NCBI GenBank assembly: GCA_045654025.1 | Contig: JAZOMO010000006.1 | Span: 1-41,701 of the forward strand | DNA: 41,701 bases | Origin: Scatosoma sp045654025 | GTDB lineage: Bacteria > Bacillota > Clostridia > Christensenellales > Borkfalkiaceae | Reading direction: 5' to 3' | Shown: piece by piece, positions 24,527-31,435 of the stretch | How positions within the stretch are numbered: position 1 is the stretch's first letter | Layout: the number at the start of each line of letters is the position of its first letter | Notes under the pieces: model-generated | The model's database searches: none | Seen by the model: the letters and a program-made list of their open reading frames with translations, nothing else | What the model was told of the DNA's origin: nothing | Made by a program: the position numbers and the translations under genes

Positions 24527-25382
24527 TGATAAACATTCCTCCTGCGCCACAGGGAAGGGAAATCCCCTCCTCCGTCTTTATGCCCACCTCGTACGCCTCG
24601 GCTCTGCCGGGGAAATCACGCATCGTAAGCGTCAATATATTCTTCAAAACCATCGGTTGCAAGCCCGTCGTATAGCTGTTAATCAGCACGAATAAGGGGT
24701 TGTCCGACAAGACTTGCGTACAAGTCTGCACGAACGAAAACAGGTCGTTTTCAATCTTCCACATCTCGCCGTTCGGGCCTCTGCCGTAGGACGGGGGGTC
24801 CATGATAATCGCATCGTATTTATTGCCTCGGCGAATTTCGCGTTGCACGAATTTGAGGCAATCATCTACGATATAGCGAATACCAGTATTGATGCCCGAC
24901 AGTCTTGCGTTTTCGCCCGCGCGCTCTACCATACCCTTCGCCGCATCTACGTGTACGACGGACGCACCTGCTTTCGCGCACGCTACCGTCGCGCCGCCCG
25001 TGTAGGCGAACAGATTCAATACTTTGATGGGACGACCGGCGTTTTTGATAAGCTCGGTCATCTTCTCCCAGTTCACCGCCTGTTCAGGGAACAAGCCCGT
25101 GTGCTTGAAGCCCATCGGTTTGATTTTGAAGGCGATATCGAGGTTGTCGTAAGTAATATTCCATTCCTCGGGCATCGGCTTTAAGTACTTCCAGCCGCCA
25201 CCGCCCTTTTCACTGCGTTTATAGTAGGCGTTGAGCTTTGGATAGCTGAACAAATCGAACTGCGCCGACCAAATGACCTGAGGGTCGGGACGGAGCAAAT
25301 AGACGTCCTTCCAACGCTCTAATTTATACCCATCACCTGTGGCGATGATGGAATAATCTTTCCAGTTTTCGCTGATTCTCAT
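24510..25382 (-). CDS. RlmI-like class I SAM-dependent RNA methyltransferase
   Basis: A 290-aa protein. SAM-binding motif I is VLNLFAYTGGATVACAKAGA, followed by VVHVDAAKGMVERA and the catalytic-site IMDPPSYGRG. The upstream GFKHTGLFPEQAVNW matches the RlmI/RlmK-type rRNA methyltransferase family. No PUA domain is present at the N-terminus, so the target may differ from RlmI. The ATG at 25382 has AAGGAG about 9 nt upstream; a TTG 24 nt earlier is not supported. It leads a two-gene RNA modification operon with the pseudouridine synthase. Confidence 0.88.
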   Translation of the reverse strand: MRISENWKDYSIIATGDGYKLERWKDVYLLRPDPQVIWSAQFDLFSYPKLNAYYKRSEKGGGGWKYLKPMPEEWNITYDNLDIAFKIKPMGFKHTGLFPEQAVNWEKMTELIKNAGRPIKVLNLFAYTGGATVACAKAGASVVHVDAAKGMVERAGENARLSGINTGIRYIVDDCLKFVQREIRRGNKYDAIIMDPPSYGRGPNGEMWKIENDLFSFVQTCTQVLSDNPLFVLINSYTTGLQPMVLKNILTLTMRDFPGRAEAYEVGIKTEEGISLPCGAGGMFINDQNA

Positions 25383-25429
25383 AAGCGATTTACTCCTTCG
25401 CCGCAAAACAACGGCACTTTGACCTATCT

Positions 25430-25458
25430 ATTATACAGAAGTTTGCAAAATTTGTAAA
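25430..25458 (-). promoter_or_regulatory. Promoter of the methyltransferase/pseudouridine synthase operon
   Basis: Minus-strand -35 TTTACA (25458-25453), 17-nt spacer, -10 TATAAT (25435-25430). It is divergent from the tRNA promoter at 25554. Confidence 0.82.
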
Positions 25459-25553
25459 GTATTTTAAAGTAATATTAAAAAATTTGGGCAAAATTCTACG
25501 CAAAAGAGGAAGAAAAAAGTTTTAATTTTTTTCATTTTTATAGCAAAAAACAG

Positions 25554-25582
25554 TTGACAAGCGTATATTTTTTTAGTATTAT
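25554..25582 (+). promoter_or_regulatory. Promoter of the fMet/Met/Glu tRNA operon
   Basis: -35 TTGACA, 17-nt spacer, -10 TATTAT. The first tRNA begins 38 nt after the -10. Between 25459 and 25553 there is only AT-rich sequence. Confidence 0.9.
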
Positions 25583-25620
25583 AAATAGGCTGTTTACGAG
25601 AAAGCGGCAAAATTCTATAT

Positions 25621-25697
<77 letters not shown>

Positions 25698-25700
25698 CAT

Positions 25701-25777
25701 GGCGGCGTAGCTCAGTTGGTCAGAGCGACCGGTTCATACCCGGTAGGTCATAAGTTCGAATCTCATCGCCGCTACCA
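25701..25777 (+). tRNA. Elongator tRNA-Met (CAT)
   Basis: Acceptor GGCGGCG/CGCCGCT, anticodon stem ACCGG/CCGGT with loop TTCATAC (the elongator Met type), T loop TTCGAAT, encoded CCA. It begins 3 nt after tRNA-fMet. Confidence 0.95.
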
Positions 25778-25811
25778 CCAAAAAACAACGCGGAAACGCG
25801 TTTACATATAT

Positions 25812-25886
25812 GGCCCGTTTGTCAAGCGGTTAAGACACCACCCTTTCACGGTGGTAACATGGGTTCGAGTCCCCTACGGGTCACCA
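25812..25886 (+). tRNA. tRNA-Glu (TTC), copy 1
   Basis: Acceptor GGCCCGT/ACGGGTC, anticodon stem CCACC/GGTGG with loop CTTTCAC (TTC), encoded CCA. The T stem ATGGG/CCCCT has one T-C mismatch where copy 2 at 30053 has a T-G wobble, and position 9 is T instead of G. Copy 2 looks nearer to the usual Firmicute tRNA-Glu. It should still fold. Confidence 0.93.
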
Positions 25887-25891
25887 GCAAA

Positions 25892-25919
25892 AAGCACACC
25901 ATTTTCGGTGTGCTTTTTT
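25892..25919 (+). terminator. Terminator after tRNA-Glu copy 1
   Basis: AAGCACACC and GGTGTGCTT form a perfect 9-bp stem with loop ATTTTC, then a T run. Confidence 0.93.
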
Positions 25920-25929
25920 GCTGTATGTG

Positions 25930-26045
25930 CCCCGTACGGGAAGGTCGAAGAACCCATCGGGTTCGCGCGAGGAGCAACAGAGTTGCGACGACACTCTCCG
26001 AGGGACCCCTTGGGGGTATCGGAGATTCCCGTACGGGTCATTTTT
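25930..26045 (+). repeat. tRNA-Glu-derived structured module, type a, copy 1
   Basis: It begins CCCCGTACGGG and ends CCCGTACGGGTCA plus five T, the latter equal to the 3' end of tRNA-Glu. Inside are consecutive perfect or near-perfect hairpins: GAACCC-ATC-GGGTTC, GCAAC-AGA-GTTGC and CTCCGA...TCGGAG enclosing ACCCC-TT-GGGGGT. It is nearly identical to 30172-30286, with several of the differences falling in predicted loops. It holds no coding gene; frames running through it are fortuitous. Confidence 0.8.
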
Positions 26046-26051
26046 GCTGTT

Positions 26052-26160
26052 GCCCGTACGACTTGGGGCGAACCCACGGTTCGGAAAATGCATGGCATTT
26101 TCTTTGCCGAGGGCTCCCCATTTATGGGAAACGGCAAGCCCCCGTACGGGTCACATTTTT
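26052..26160 (+). repeat. tRNA-Glu-derived structured module, type b, copy 1
   Basis: It begins GCCCGTACG and ends CCCGTACGGGTCA. Internal hairpins are CGAACC-CAC-GGTTCG, GAAAATGC-ATG-GCATTTTC and TTGCCG...CGGCAA enclosing CCCAT-TT-ATGGG. A near-identical copy is at 30294-30399, where the ATG loop is ATA. Confidence 0.8.
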
Positions 26161-26172
26161 CGTTGTTAATAG

Positions 26173-26202
26173 AAAAAGCCTTGTCAGGGGACAAGGCTTT
26201 TT
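26173..26202. terminator. Bidirectional terminator between the repeat modules and the APC gene
   Basis: AAAAAGCCTTGTC and GACAAGGCTTTTT pair perfectly around AGGG, with T runs on both strands. It ends the minus-strand transporter message (stop at 26220) and any read-through from the tRNA-Glu locus. Confidence 0.92.
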
Positions 26203-26219
26203 ATTCTTTTCATACTTGT

Positions 26220-27644
26220 TTATTCGGTTTTAACTTCGTCAACGCAAGGCTCTTCCTGCGGAGCATCTGCTTGCTCGCGATAGAAGAACAAGCAAGGGAA
26301 CATCAACAGTGCGAATAACATCATGAACACGCCAAAGGCAAGCAAGCTATCCGTTTTACCGGTCGCAATCAATTGATACAAGCCCGTTCCGCAGAAAACG
26401 AAGAACGCCGCGCCGATGATTGCAATAATCGGCATCACGAAACGCGTAAACACGTTGCAGTCCGTAAAATTCTTCATGATATACACGTACATGGTGATAT
26501 ATACACCGTAGATAATCGCGCAGACGATTTCATCCATGCTGCCCAAGTATTTAAAAATCCAAATCTCGTGCATTGCCAAATACCACACGCCAAGCATCAG
26601 CACCATACACCCAAACCCATACAAGCAGGAAAGCGCAGAAACGCTCTGATTCTTGCCAAGTTTCGAGAACTTTTCAGGGCAAATCCCCTGCCCTCTGCAG
26701 GACATCGTGTACATACCACGGCAACAGCTCATGGAAACGCCGTTTACCGTGCCCAAGCAGGAAATCATAATGAAAATGGTAAACAAAACGCCACCCACTT
26801 TACCCATCAGATTTTCAAATGCAGCAATCGGCGCGTTGGAATCCTGCGTAATCGTCTCCGCATTACCCAAACATGCGGACAGCGAAACGTAGTACACGAT
26901 ATAGAAAACCAAAATCGCAATCGTGCCAAAAGTCAACGCTTTAGGTAAGTCTTTCTTTGAATCTTTCAGCTCTGCATTGATAGCGGTTGCGCACACCCAG
27001 CCTTCGTACGCGAACGCCGTCTTTTTTACCGCTTCACCAAAGTTGACCGTATAGCCTTCTGCAGGCGTGGCAAAAGCGTCGATAATCCCTACACTCCCCT
27101 CTAAGAAGAAGGAGGCAATTAAGCCAGCAAATGCAATCACCGCGATAGGAATCAGCTTGATTACCGTTGCGGAAATTTGGAACTTCGCCGACAGCATCGG
27201 GGAAAAGTAATTCAATAGAACAAACAACACCAACACTGCGAAAGCAAACAGGAAGTTTTGCCAATCAATCAGCCCGACGTTCACACCGATCAACTGGAAG
27301 AAATACTGCCCTGCAAACAATGCGACGACAGAAGCAATAATCGGATAATAGAAGGTCGTTATCAGCCAAGCTAAGCCATACGCAACCTTTTTGTTCGTTG
27401 CCTCTTCTACGTAGTCAACCACGCCGTTGAACTTGGTGACACGCGTTGCAAATACTGCAAAGCAGAAACCAGAACAAACCATGATGATACCGCCGATTAG
27501 CCATGCAAGAAGGGAGATTTTTAAGTCCCCACCGGAAAGGGATAATACTCCCCCTGCCTTCAAGAAGACACCCGACCCGATGACGATACCGACAACCATT
27601 GCGATACCCGTCCAAACACCATACTGTTTCTTTACTTTTTCCAT
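26220..27644 (-). CDS. APC-family amino acid permease (LAT-like)
   Basis: A 474-aa membrane protein with about twelve hydrophobic segments. The N-terminal GIAMVVGIVIGSGVFLKAG is the signature first helix of APC amino-acid/polyamine/organocation transporters, and FAYEGWVCATAINAELKDSKKDLPKAL is the conserved loop after helix 6 of the LAT/YfnA-like group. The substrate is probably an amino acid, perhaps by exchange, but cannot be named. The C-terminal tail is acidic. GAGG lies only 3 nt before the ATG, so initiation may be weak. The leader contains CAATTC-N7-GAATTG (27692-27710), a possible operator. Confidence 0.9.
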   Translation of the reverse strand: MEKVKKQYGVWTGIAMVVGIVIGSGVFLKAGGVLSLSGGDLKISLLAWLIGGIIMVCSGFCFAVFATRVTKFNGVVDYVEEATNKKVAYGLAWLITTFYYPIIASVVALFAGQYFFQLIGVNVGLIDWQNFLFAFAVLVLFVLLNYFSPMLSAKFQISATVIKLIPIAVIAFAGLIASFFLEGSVGIIDAFATPAEGYTVNFGEAVKKTAFAYEGWVCATAINAELKDSKKDLPKALTFGTIAILVFYIVYYVSLSACLGNAETITQDSNAPIAAFENLMGKVGGVLFTIFIMISCLGTVNGVSMSCCRGMYTMSCRGQGICPEKFSKLGKNQSVSALSCLYGFGCMVLMLGVWYLAMHEIWIFKYLGSMDEIVCAIIYGVYITMYVYIMKNFTDCNVFTRFVMPIIAIIGAAFFVFCGTGLYQLIATGKTDSLLAFGVFMMLFALLMFPCLFFYREQADAPQEEPCVDEVKTE

Positions 27645-27715
27645 ATAGACCTCATGTTCAAGAATTGAAAAACGAATAGAAATCGCTTTTACAATTCTAA
27701 ATTTGAATTGATTTA

Positions 27716-27744
27716 AGTATACCGAATTATGCCGTTGTAGTCAA
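27716..27744 (-). promoter_or_regulatory. Promoter of the APC permease gene
   Basis: Minus-strand -35 TTGACT (27744-27739), 17-nt spacer, -10 TATACT (27721-27716). It is divergent from the lipoprotein promoter 42 nt away. Confidence 0.85.
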
Positions 27745-27785
27745 GCATTTGAAGCAAAATTTTACAATGAAAATCAAATTAAACC

Positions 27786-27814
27786 TTGACAGCAACAAAT
27801 ATTCGTGTTATACT
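27786..27814 (+). promoter_or_regulatory. Promoter of the BspA-like lipoprotein gene
   Basis: -35 TTGACA, exact 17-nt spacer, -10 TATACT, about 75 nt before the start codon. Confidence 0.88.
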
Positions 27815-27890
27815 GAGCACAACGAAAGCACGGCTTACGTATTTTATAGCACCGCTTTCAATCCAACCATAAATTACGGAGGAATTTTAC

Positions 27891-29648
27891 ATGAAAAAGA
27901 GACTTCTTGTATCATTACTGCTCGCATCCTGCGCCGCTATCGGTCTAATCGGTCTGACCGCCTGCGACGATTCAGGCAGCCACATTCAGCAAGAGCCCGA
28001 AAAACCGCCTGTTTATCATACATGCGAATACACAACCCTGCAGGAAAGAGAAGAGCCTACCTGCACCACGTACGGATATGAAATCTACGCATGCACCTGC
28101 GGAACAACGAACCGAATCAACCTTGAACCTTTAGGACACTCCTTTAGCGAATGGGAGGTTGCTGGCGCCCCCACCCTTTACAACGCAGGCTGGATTGAGA
28201 ACCACTGCACCCACGAAGGATGTGAATACTTTGAAAGCGATGGGCTTCCTCAAATCAGCACCGAGACGGAAGAATACACCTACGAGATCACCAAGGAACC
28301 CACCATTATGGAAGCAGGCGAAGCCGTTTATTCCATCACGGTCCACGGCAAGGAATTTTCCTTTAACGGGGCCTATCTTGCACCTGGTTATACCCTCAAC
28401 TTCTCCATTACGGAACATAGAAGTTATTCCTTCTACGGTTACAAAGCGGAAAGCCTTCCCGAACACCTCGTCTTTCCTGAAACCTACGACGGAAAGCCTA
28501 TTACAAACGTAAACATCGGAGGAGACAAGGCGGTTAAATCGGTTACCACCGGCTCTGCTGAAACAAGAGTTTTCGGCAGAGGCAATACCACGCTTGAAAA
28601 AGTCGTCTATGCCGAAGGACTTACCGAAATCGACAGTAACGCCTTCTATGGTTGCACAGCTTTGAGAGAAATAACGATCCCGAATTCGCTTGAAAGCATT
28701 GGCGAGCGCGCATTCGAGGGTTGCACTTCTTTGGAAACGCTTGACCTTAGCAACACGAAGTTGACCTCCATCGGCGCTTATCCGTTCGGTTCTTGCACGG
28801 CGCTGACGTCGTTAACCCTTCCTAATACCTTGAAAGATATTCCCCACGGCCTGGTGCATGGATGCACGAATCTGCAAACAATCACCCTTCCTACACAGCT
28901 TGAAGCCATCGGCAATTACGCGTTCCAAAATTGCGAAAACTTGACGAGTCTTACTCTTCCTGCTACGCTGAAGTCGGTGGGTGGATACTCCTTCTCTGGC
29001 TGTTCTTCGCTTGCACGCGTTGACTATCTCGGCGACCTGACTGACTGGTGCGGAATCAGTTTCTACAACGCAGTTTCTAACCCCTTATATAATGGCAACG
29101 TGGAATTTGTCCCCAACGGTACCTTCTTCCAGTCCAACAGCTATTACGTTACGGGCGACTTAGGCTCCCCCGTCCTGTTCAGTTTTAACTTCCTTGTAAT
29201 CCCCGAAGGCGTAACTGAAATCGGAAACTATCAGTTCTATGGATTAACCGACGACGAAGATTACAACGTTGTTATTGAGGGGGACGTTACCTCTATCGGT
29301 GAGAACGCATTCTCTGGATGCAATATCAAGAATCTCTTCATCGGCAAGAACGTCACCACCATCGACGAATACGCATTCCAAGACTCCTCCTTGCAGGACA
29401 CTCAAAAAGCCCCCTATATCACCATCTACTACGGAGGCTCACACGAAGAATGGGCAAGCTCTGCCCTCTCTAGCGACCCCACCCTCAGCGCTATAACGGA
29501 TGTTAAGTTCTATGCTGAGGACGCCGCAAGCGCAACGGATAACACCTGGTGTTACGGCGAGGACGGATGTGTTTACGAGTGGGTTGCAGGCAGCAATGGA
29601 TACGAGAAAGTGCTCGACAAAGCAATGTCCTACAAATACGATGAATAA
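27891..29648 (+). CDS. BspA-like leucine-rich-repeat lipoprotein
   Basis: A 585-aa protein with a lipoprotein signal ending in the lipobox LTAC (C25). Residues about 40-130 contain paired cysteines (TCTTYGYEIYACTCG, HCTHEGCEY) like a small cysteine-rich domain. Residues about 235-390 and 440-495 hold LRR_5/BspA repeats of the form LTEIDSNAFYGCTALREITIP, SIGERAFEGCTSLETL and so on, at about 23-residue spacing. Such repeats occur in adhesins and many gut clostridial surface proteins. GGAGG is 8 nt before the ATG. It is a single-gene unit with its own promoter and terminator. The ligand is unknown. Confidence 0.92.
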   Translation: MKKRLLVSLLLASCAAIGLIGLTACDDSGSHIQQEPEKPPVYHTCEYTTLQEREEPTCTTYGYEIYACTCGTTNRINLEPLGHSFSEWEVAGAPTLYNAGWIENHCTHEGCEYFESDGLPQISTETEEYTYEITKEPTIMEAGEAVYSITVHGKEFSFNGAYLAPGYTLNFSITEHRSYSFYGYKAESLPEHLVFPETYDGKPITNVNIGGDKAVKSVTTGSAETRVFGRGNTTLEKVVYAEGLTEIDSNAFYGCTALREITIPNSLESIGERAFEGCTSLETLDLSNTKLTSIGAYPFGSCTALTSLTLPNTLKDIPHGLVHGCTNLQTITLPTQLEAIGNYAFQNCENLTSLTLPATLKSVGGYSFSGCSSLARVDYLGDLTDWCGISFYNAVSNPLYNGNVEFVPNGTFFQSNSYYVTGDLGSPVLFSFNFLVIPEGVTEIGNYQFYGLTDDEDYNVVIEGDVTSIGENAFSGCNIKNLFIGKNVTTIDEYAFQDSSLQDTQKAPYITIYYGGSHEEWASSALSSDPTLSAITDVKFYAEDAASATDNTWCYGEDGCVYEWVAGSNGYEKVLDKAMSYKYDE

Positions 29649-29686
29649 GTATTATCGAATATCCCATCGTTAAAATCAATCATAAA

Positions 29687-29714
29687 AAGCAGAGGTTTCG
29701 TCCTCTGCTTTTTT
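29687..29714 (+). terminator. Terminator of the BspA-like gene
   Basis: AAGCAGAGG and CCTCTGCTT pair around TTTCGT, followed by a T run. Confidence 0.93.
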
Positions 29715-29736
29715 GCTTGGGACAAAGGTTTTAATT

Positions 29737-29764
29737 AGATCCTTCGACTGCGCTCAGGATGACA
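29737..29764. repeat. Short palindromic REP-like sequence
   Basis: ATCCTTCGACTGCGCTCAGG and the flanking bases form a short stem (ATCCT/AGGAT). This phrase, ending in ATGACA, recurs in intergenic DNA of many bacteria as I remember it. Only one copy is in this window, and the rest of 29715-29855 shows no gene. Confidence 0.45.
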
Positions 29765-29855
29765 AGGAAGGCTTATTGACGATAGAGAGAAGTCTGATAA
29801 CGAAAGATTTTTTTATATATTTTCTACATTTTTTGCAAAAGCACGCGTAATTTTA

Positions 29856-29884
29856 TTGACATTTCGACAAATAAATGATATAGT
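29856..29884 (+). promoter_or_regulatory. Promoter of the second tRNA-Glu locus
   Basis: -35 TTGACA, exact 17-nt spacer, -10 TATAGT, 42 nt before the broken tRNA-Glu. It is the only promoter seen for the intact copy at 30053. Confidence 0.87.
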
Positions 29885-29926
29885 ATACGAGGTTTGAACG
29901 CAAGTTCACTGCAAACCATCATATAC

Positions 29927-30035
29927 GGCCCGTTGGTCAAGCGGTTAAGACTTTCGTCTTTTCACGGTGGTAACATGGGTTCGGAAAATCTTTGATTTTC
30001 TTTGAGCGCAGCGAAAGCCCCCGTACGGGTCACCA
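29927..30035 (+). pseudogene. Broken tRNA-Glu with a T-loop insertion
   Basis: The first 24 nt (GGCCCGTTGGTCAAGCGGTTAAGAC) and the end (CCCGTACGGGTCACCA) match tRNA-Glu copy 2. The 5' strand of the anticodon stem is replaced by TTTCGTC, destroying the stem but creating the hairpin AAGAC-TTTC-GTCTT. After GGGTTCG in the T loop, about 35 nt are inserted, including the hairpin GAAAATC-TTT-GATTTTC. The inserted segment equals module c at 30410-30497. It cannot fold as a working tRNA. Confidence 0.88.
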
Positions 30036-30052
30036 GCAATTCAATTCATTAT

Positions 30053-30127
30053 GGCCCGTTGGTCAAGCGGTTAAGACACCACCCTTTCACGGTGGTAACA
30101 TGGGTTCGAGTCCCGTACGGGTCACCA
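30053..30127 (+). tRNA. tRNA-Glu (TTC), copy 2
   Basis: Intact cloverleaf: acceptor GGCCCGT/ACGGGTC, anticodon loop CTTTCAC, T stem ATGGG/CCCGT with one wobble, encoded CCA. It differs from copy 1 at position 9 and in the T stem. It follows the broken tRNA-Glu by 17 nt and probably shares its transcript. Confidence 0.95.
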
Positions 30128-30132
30128 GCAAA

Positions 30133-30160
30133 AAGCCCACCATTCTCGGTGTGCTTTTTT
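30133..30160 (+). terminator. Terminator after tRNA-Glu copy 2 (one stem mismatch)
   Basis: AAGCCCACC against GGTGTGCTT, then six T. It is the same hairpin as at 25892, but an A-to-C change breaks one pair, so read-through into the modules downstream may be higher. Confidence 0.82.
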
Positions 30161-30171
30161 GCTGTATGGTG

Positions 30172-30286
30172 CCCCGCACGGGAAAGTCGAAGAACCCATC
30201 GGGTTCGCGCGAGGAGCAACAAAGTTGCGACGACACTCTCCGAGGGGCCCCTTGGGGGTATCGGAGATTCCCGTACGGGTCTTTTT
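30172..30286 (+). repeat. tRNA-Glu-derived structured module, type a, copy 2
   Basis: Near-identical to 25930-26045. Differences seen include CCCCGCACGGG for CCCCGTACGGG at the start, AAA for AGA in the GCAAC/GTTGC loop and GGGG for GGGA near the long stem; the stem arms are otherwise kept. Confidence 0.8.
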
Positions 30287-30293
30287 TGCTGTC

Positions 30294-30399
30294 GCCCGTA
30301 CGACTTGGGGCGAACCCACGGTTCGGAAAATGCATAGCATTTTCTTTGCCGAGGGCTCCCATTTATGGGAAACGGCAAGCCCCCGTACGGGTCATTTTT
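30294..30399 (+). repeat. tRNA-Glu-derived structured module, type b, copy 2
   Basis: Near-identical to 26052-26160. The change ATG to ATA is in a hairpin loop, and one C is missing in CCCCAT. It ends with the tRNA-Glu acceptor sequence CCGTACGGGTCA and five T. Confidence 0.8.
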
Positions 30400-30409
30400 G
30401 CTGTATGTG

Positions 30410-30497
30410 ACCCGTACGGATTGACTTGAACCCATCGGGTTCGGAAAATCTTTGATTTTCTTTGAGCGTAGCGAAAGCCCCCGTACAGGTCATTTTT
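30410..30497 (+). repeat. tRNA-Glu-derived structured module, type c
   Basis: It begins ACCCGTACGG, has GAACCC-ATC-GGGTTC, then the same segment found in the T loop of the broken tRNA-Glu (GAAAATC-TTT-GATTTTC, TTTGAGCG, AGCGAAAG), and ends CCCGTACAGGTCA plus T run. It has no equivalent at the 25.9-kb locus. Confidence 0.8.
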
Positions 30498-30543
30498 TAG
30501 TGCCGTCTCGCATAAAAATTGAATACCTGCAAATACTCCGTGT

Positions 30544-31257
30544 ATGTTCGGAATCCCTAATATTTACTGGCTTTTTATTAACTCTGTGGCCTCATTCGTC
30601 TTTTTGTTTATCATCTCAAAAATACTAGGCAAAAAGCAAATCGCGCAGCTTGAATTTATCGATTATGCCGTAGGCATTTCCCTCGGCTCTATCGCCGCAG
30701 AGTGGGCTTTCTCAGACGAACGCCCCTTCTATTATTACGCCGTTGCTATGGCAATATTCTTTCTTTTGGCGCTCGCCGTTGCGTATATCAGCCGTAAAAA
30801 CGTCTTCTTAAAACGGCTGTTTAAGGGGAAGCCCATCACCCTTATCTACGAAGGGAAAATACTGTCCAAAAACTTAAATAAGAGCAAAATAGACGTCAAC
30901 GACCTACTGTCTATGCTGAGGCAAAAGGGCTTTTTCGACCCGAACGACGTGGCGTATGCGATTTTTGAAACGAGCGGACAGCTTTCCGTCCTGCCGAAAG
31001 GCAACCAAAAGCCCGTCGTTATCGAGGATATATGTCCGAAAGACGCCAAGCCTGCCACCCTGACCAACGTCCTTGTGGTGGACGGAGTCGTTTCTATGTC
31101 CGGCTTAAACGAGGCAGGAAAAACTACGCCTTGGCTGTTGCAAAAATTACATTTAAAGGACGAACGAGACCTAAAAAATATCATTTTAGCAACCTACGAT
31201 AGTAAATACAACAAAATCAAGGTGCATTACAAACAAACCGAAGACAAAGCCGAATAA
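30544..31257 (+). CDS. DUF421 (YetF-type) membrane protein
   Basis: A 237-aa protein with three N-terminal membrane segments (NIYWLFINSVASFVFLFIISKILGKKQI, then LGSIAAEWAF and a long hydrophobic stretch). The conserved cytoplasmic domain begins GKPITLIYEGKILSKNLNKSKIDVNDLLSMLRQKGFFDPNDVAYAIFETSGQLSVLPK. This is the DUF421/YetF family (YetF, YdfR, YkjA in Bacillus), whose exact role is not settled; some members affect germination in spore formers. No good Shine-Dalgarno sequence precedes the ATG, and an in-frame stop lies 24 nt upstream, so the start is fixed within narrow limits. Confidence 0.9.
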   Translation: MFGIPNIYWLFINSVASFVFLFIISKILGKKQIAQLEFIDYAVGISLGSIAAEWAFSDERPFYYYAVAMAIFFLLALAVAYISRKNVFLKRLFKGKPITLIYEGKILSKNLNKSKIDVNDLLSMLRQKGFFDPNDVAYAIFETSGQLSVLPKGNQKPVVIEDICPKDAKPATLTNVLVVDGVVSMSGLNEAGKTTPWLLQKLHLKDERDLKNIILATYDSKYNKIKVHYKQTEDKAE

Positions 31258-31273
31258 ACCAACCTTAAGCAAT

Positions 31274-31306
31274 AAAAAGCGACGTGGCCGCTCACGTCGC
31301 TTTTTT
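31274..31306 (+). terminator. Terminator of the DUF421 gene
   Basis: AAGCGACGTG and CACGTCGCTT pair around GCCGCT, followed by T. Confidence 0.93.
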
Positions 31307-31397
31307 GCGTATCCTTCCCTTCGCATTTTTGTCTGTTTTGTTCATGCGATATTTGTTATTTTTTGTCGGATTTTTTATTTATTCTTTTTAAGAATAG

Positions 31398-31426
31398 TTG
31401 CTTTCCCTAAAAAGCTGTGCTATAAT
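31398..31426 (+). promoter_or_regulatory. Promoter of the surface endonuclease gene
   Basis: -35 TTGCTT, exact 17-nt spacer, -10 TATAAT. The -10 ends only 9 nt before the ATG, so the predicted transcript start leaves 0-3 nt of leader. Confidence 0.8.
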
Positions 31427-31435
31427 GAGGGTACT

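Noticed and set aside
25716..26318. Open frames of up to 200 codons running through tRNA-Met, tRNA-Glu and the repeat modules
   Set aside because: They begin inside tRNA genes, have no ribosome binding site, and both strands are open at once because of the palindromic, GC-rich repeats.
27749..28081. 110-codon plus-strand frame overlapping the BspA-like lipoprotein start
   Set aside because: It begins upstream of the promoter and runs out of frame into the lipoprotein gene.
30002..30435. Open frames of 110-145 codons on both strands over the second tRNA-Glu locus
   Set aside because: Same situation as at 25.7-26.3 kb: the frames read through tRNA-Glu and structured repeats and are not credible genes.
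25930..30497. CRISPR array
   Set aside because: The repeats are long, internally structured and of differing length, with no regular short repeat and spacer pattern and no cas genes.
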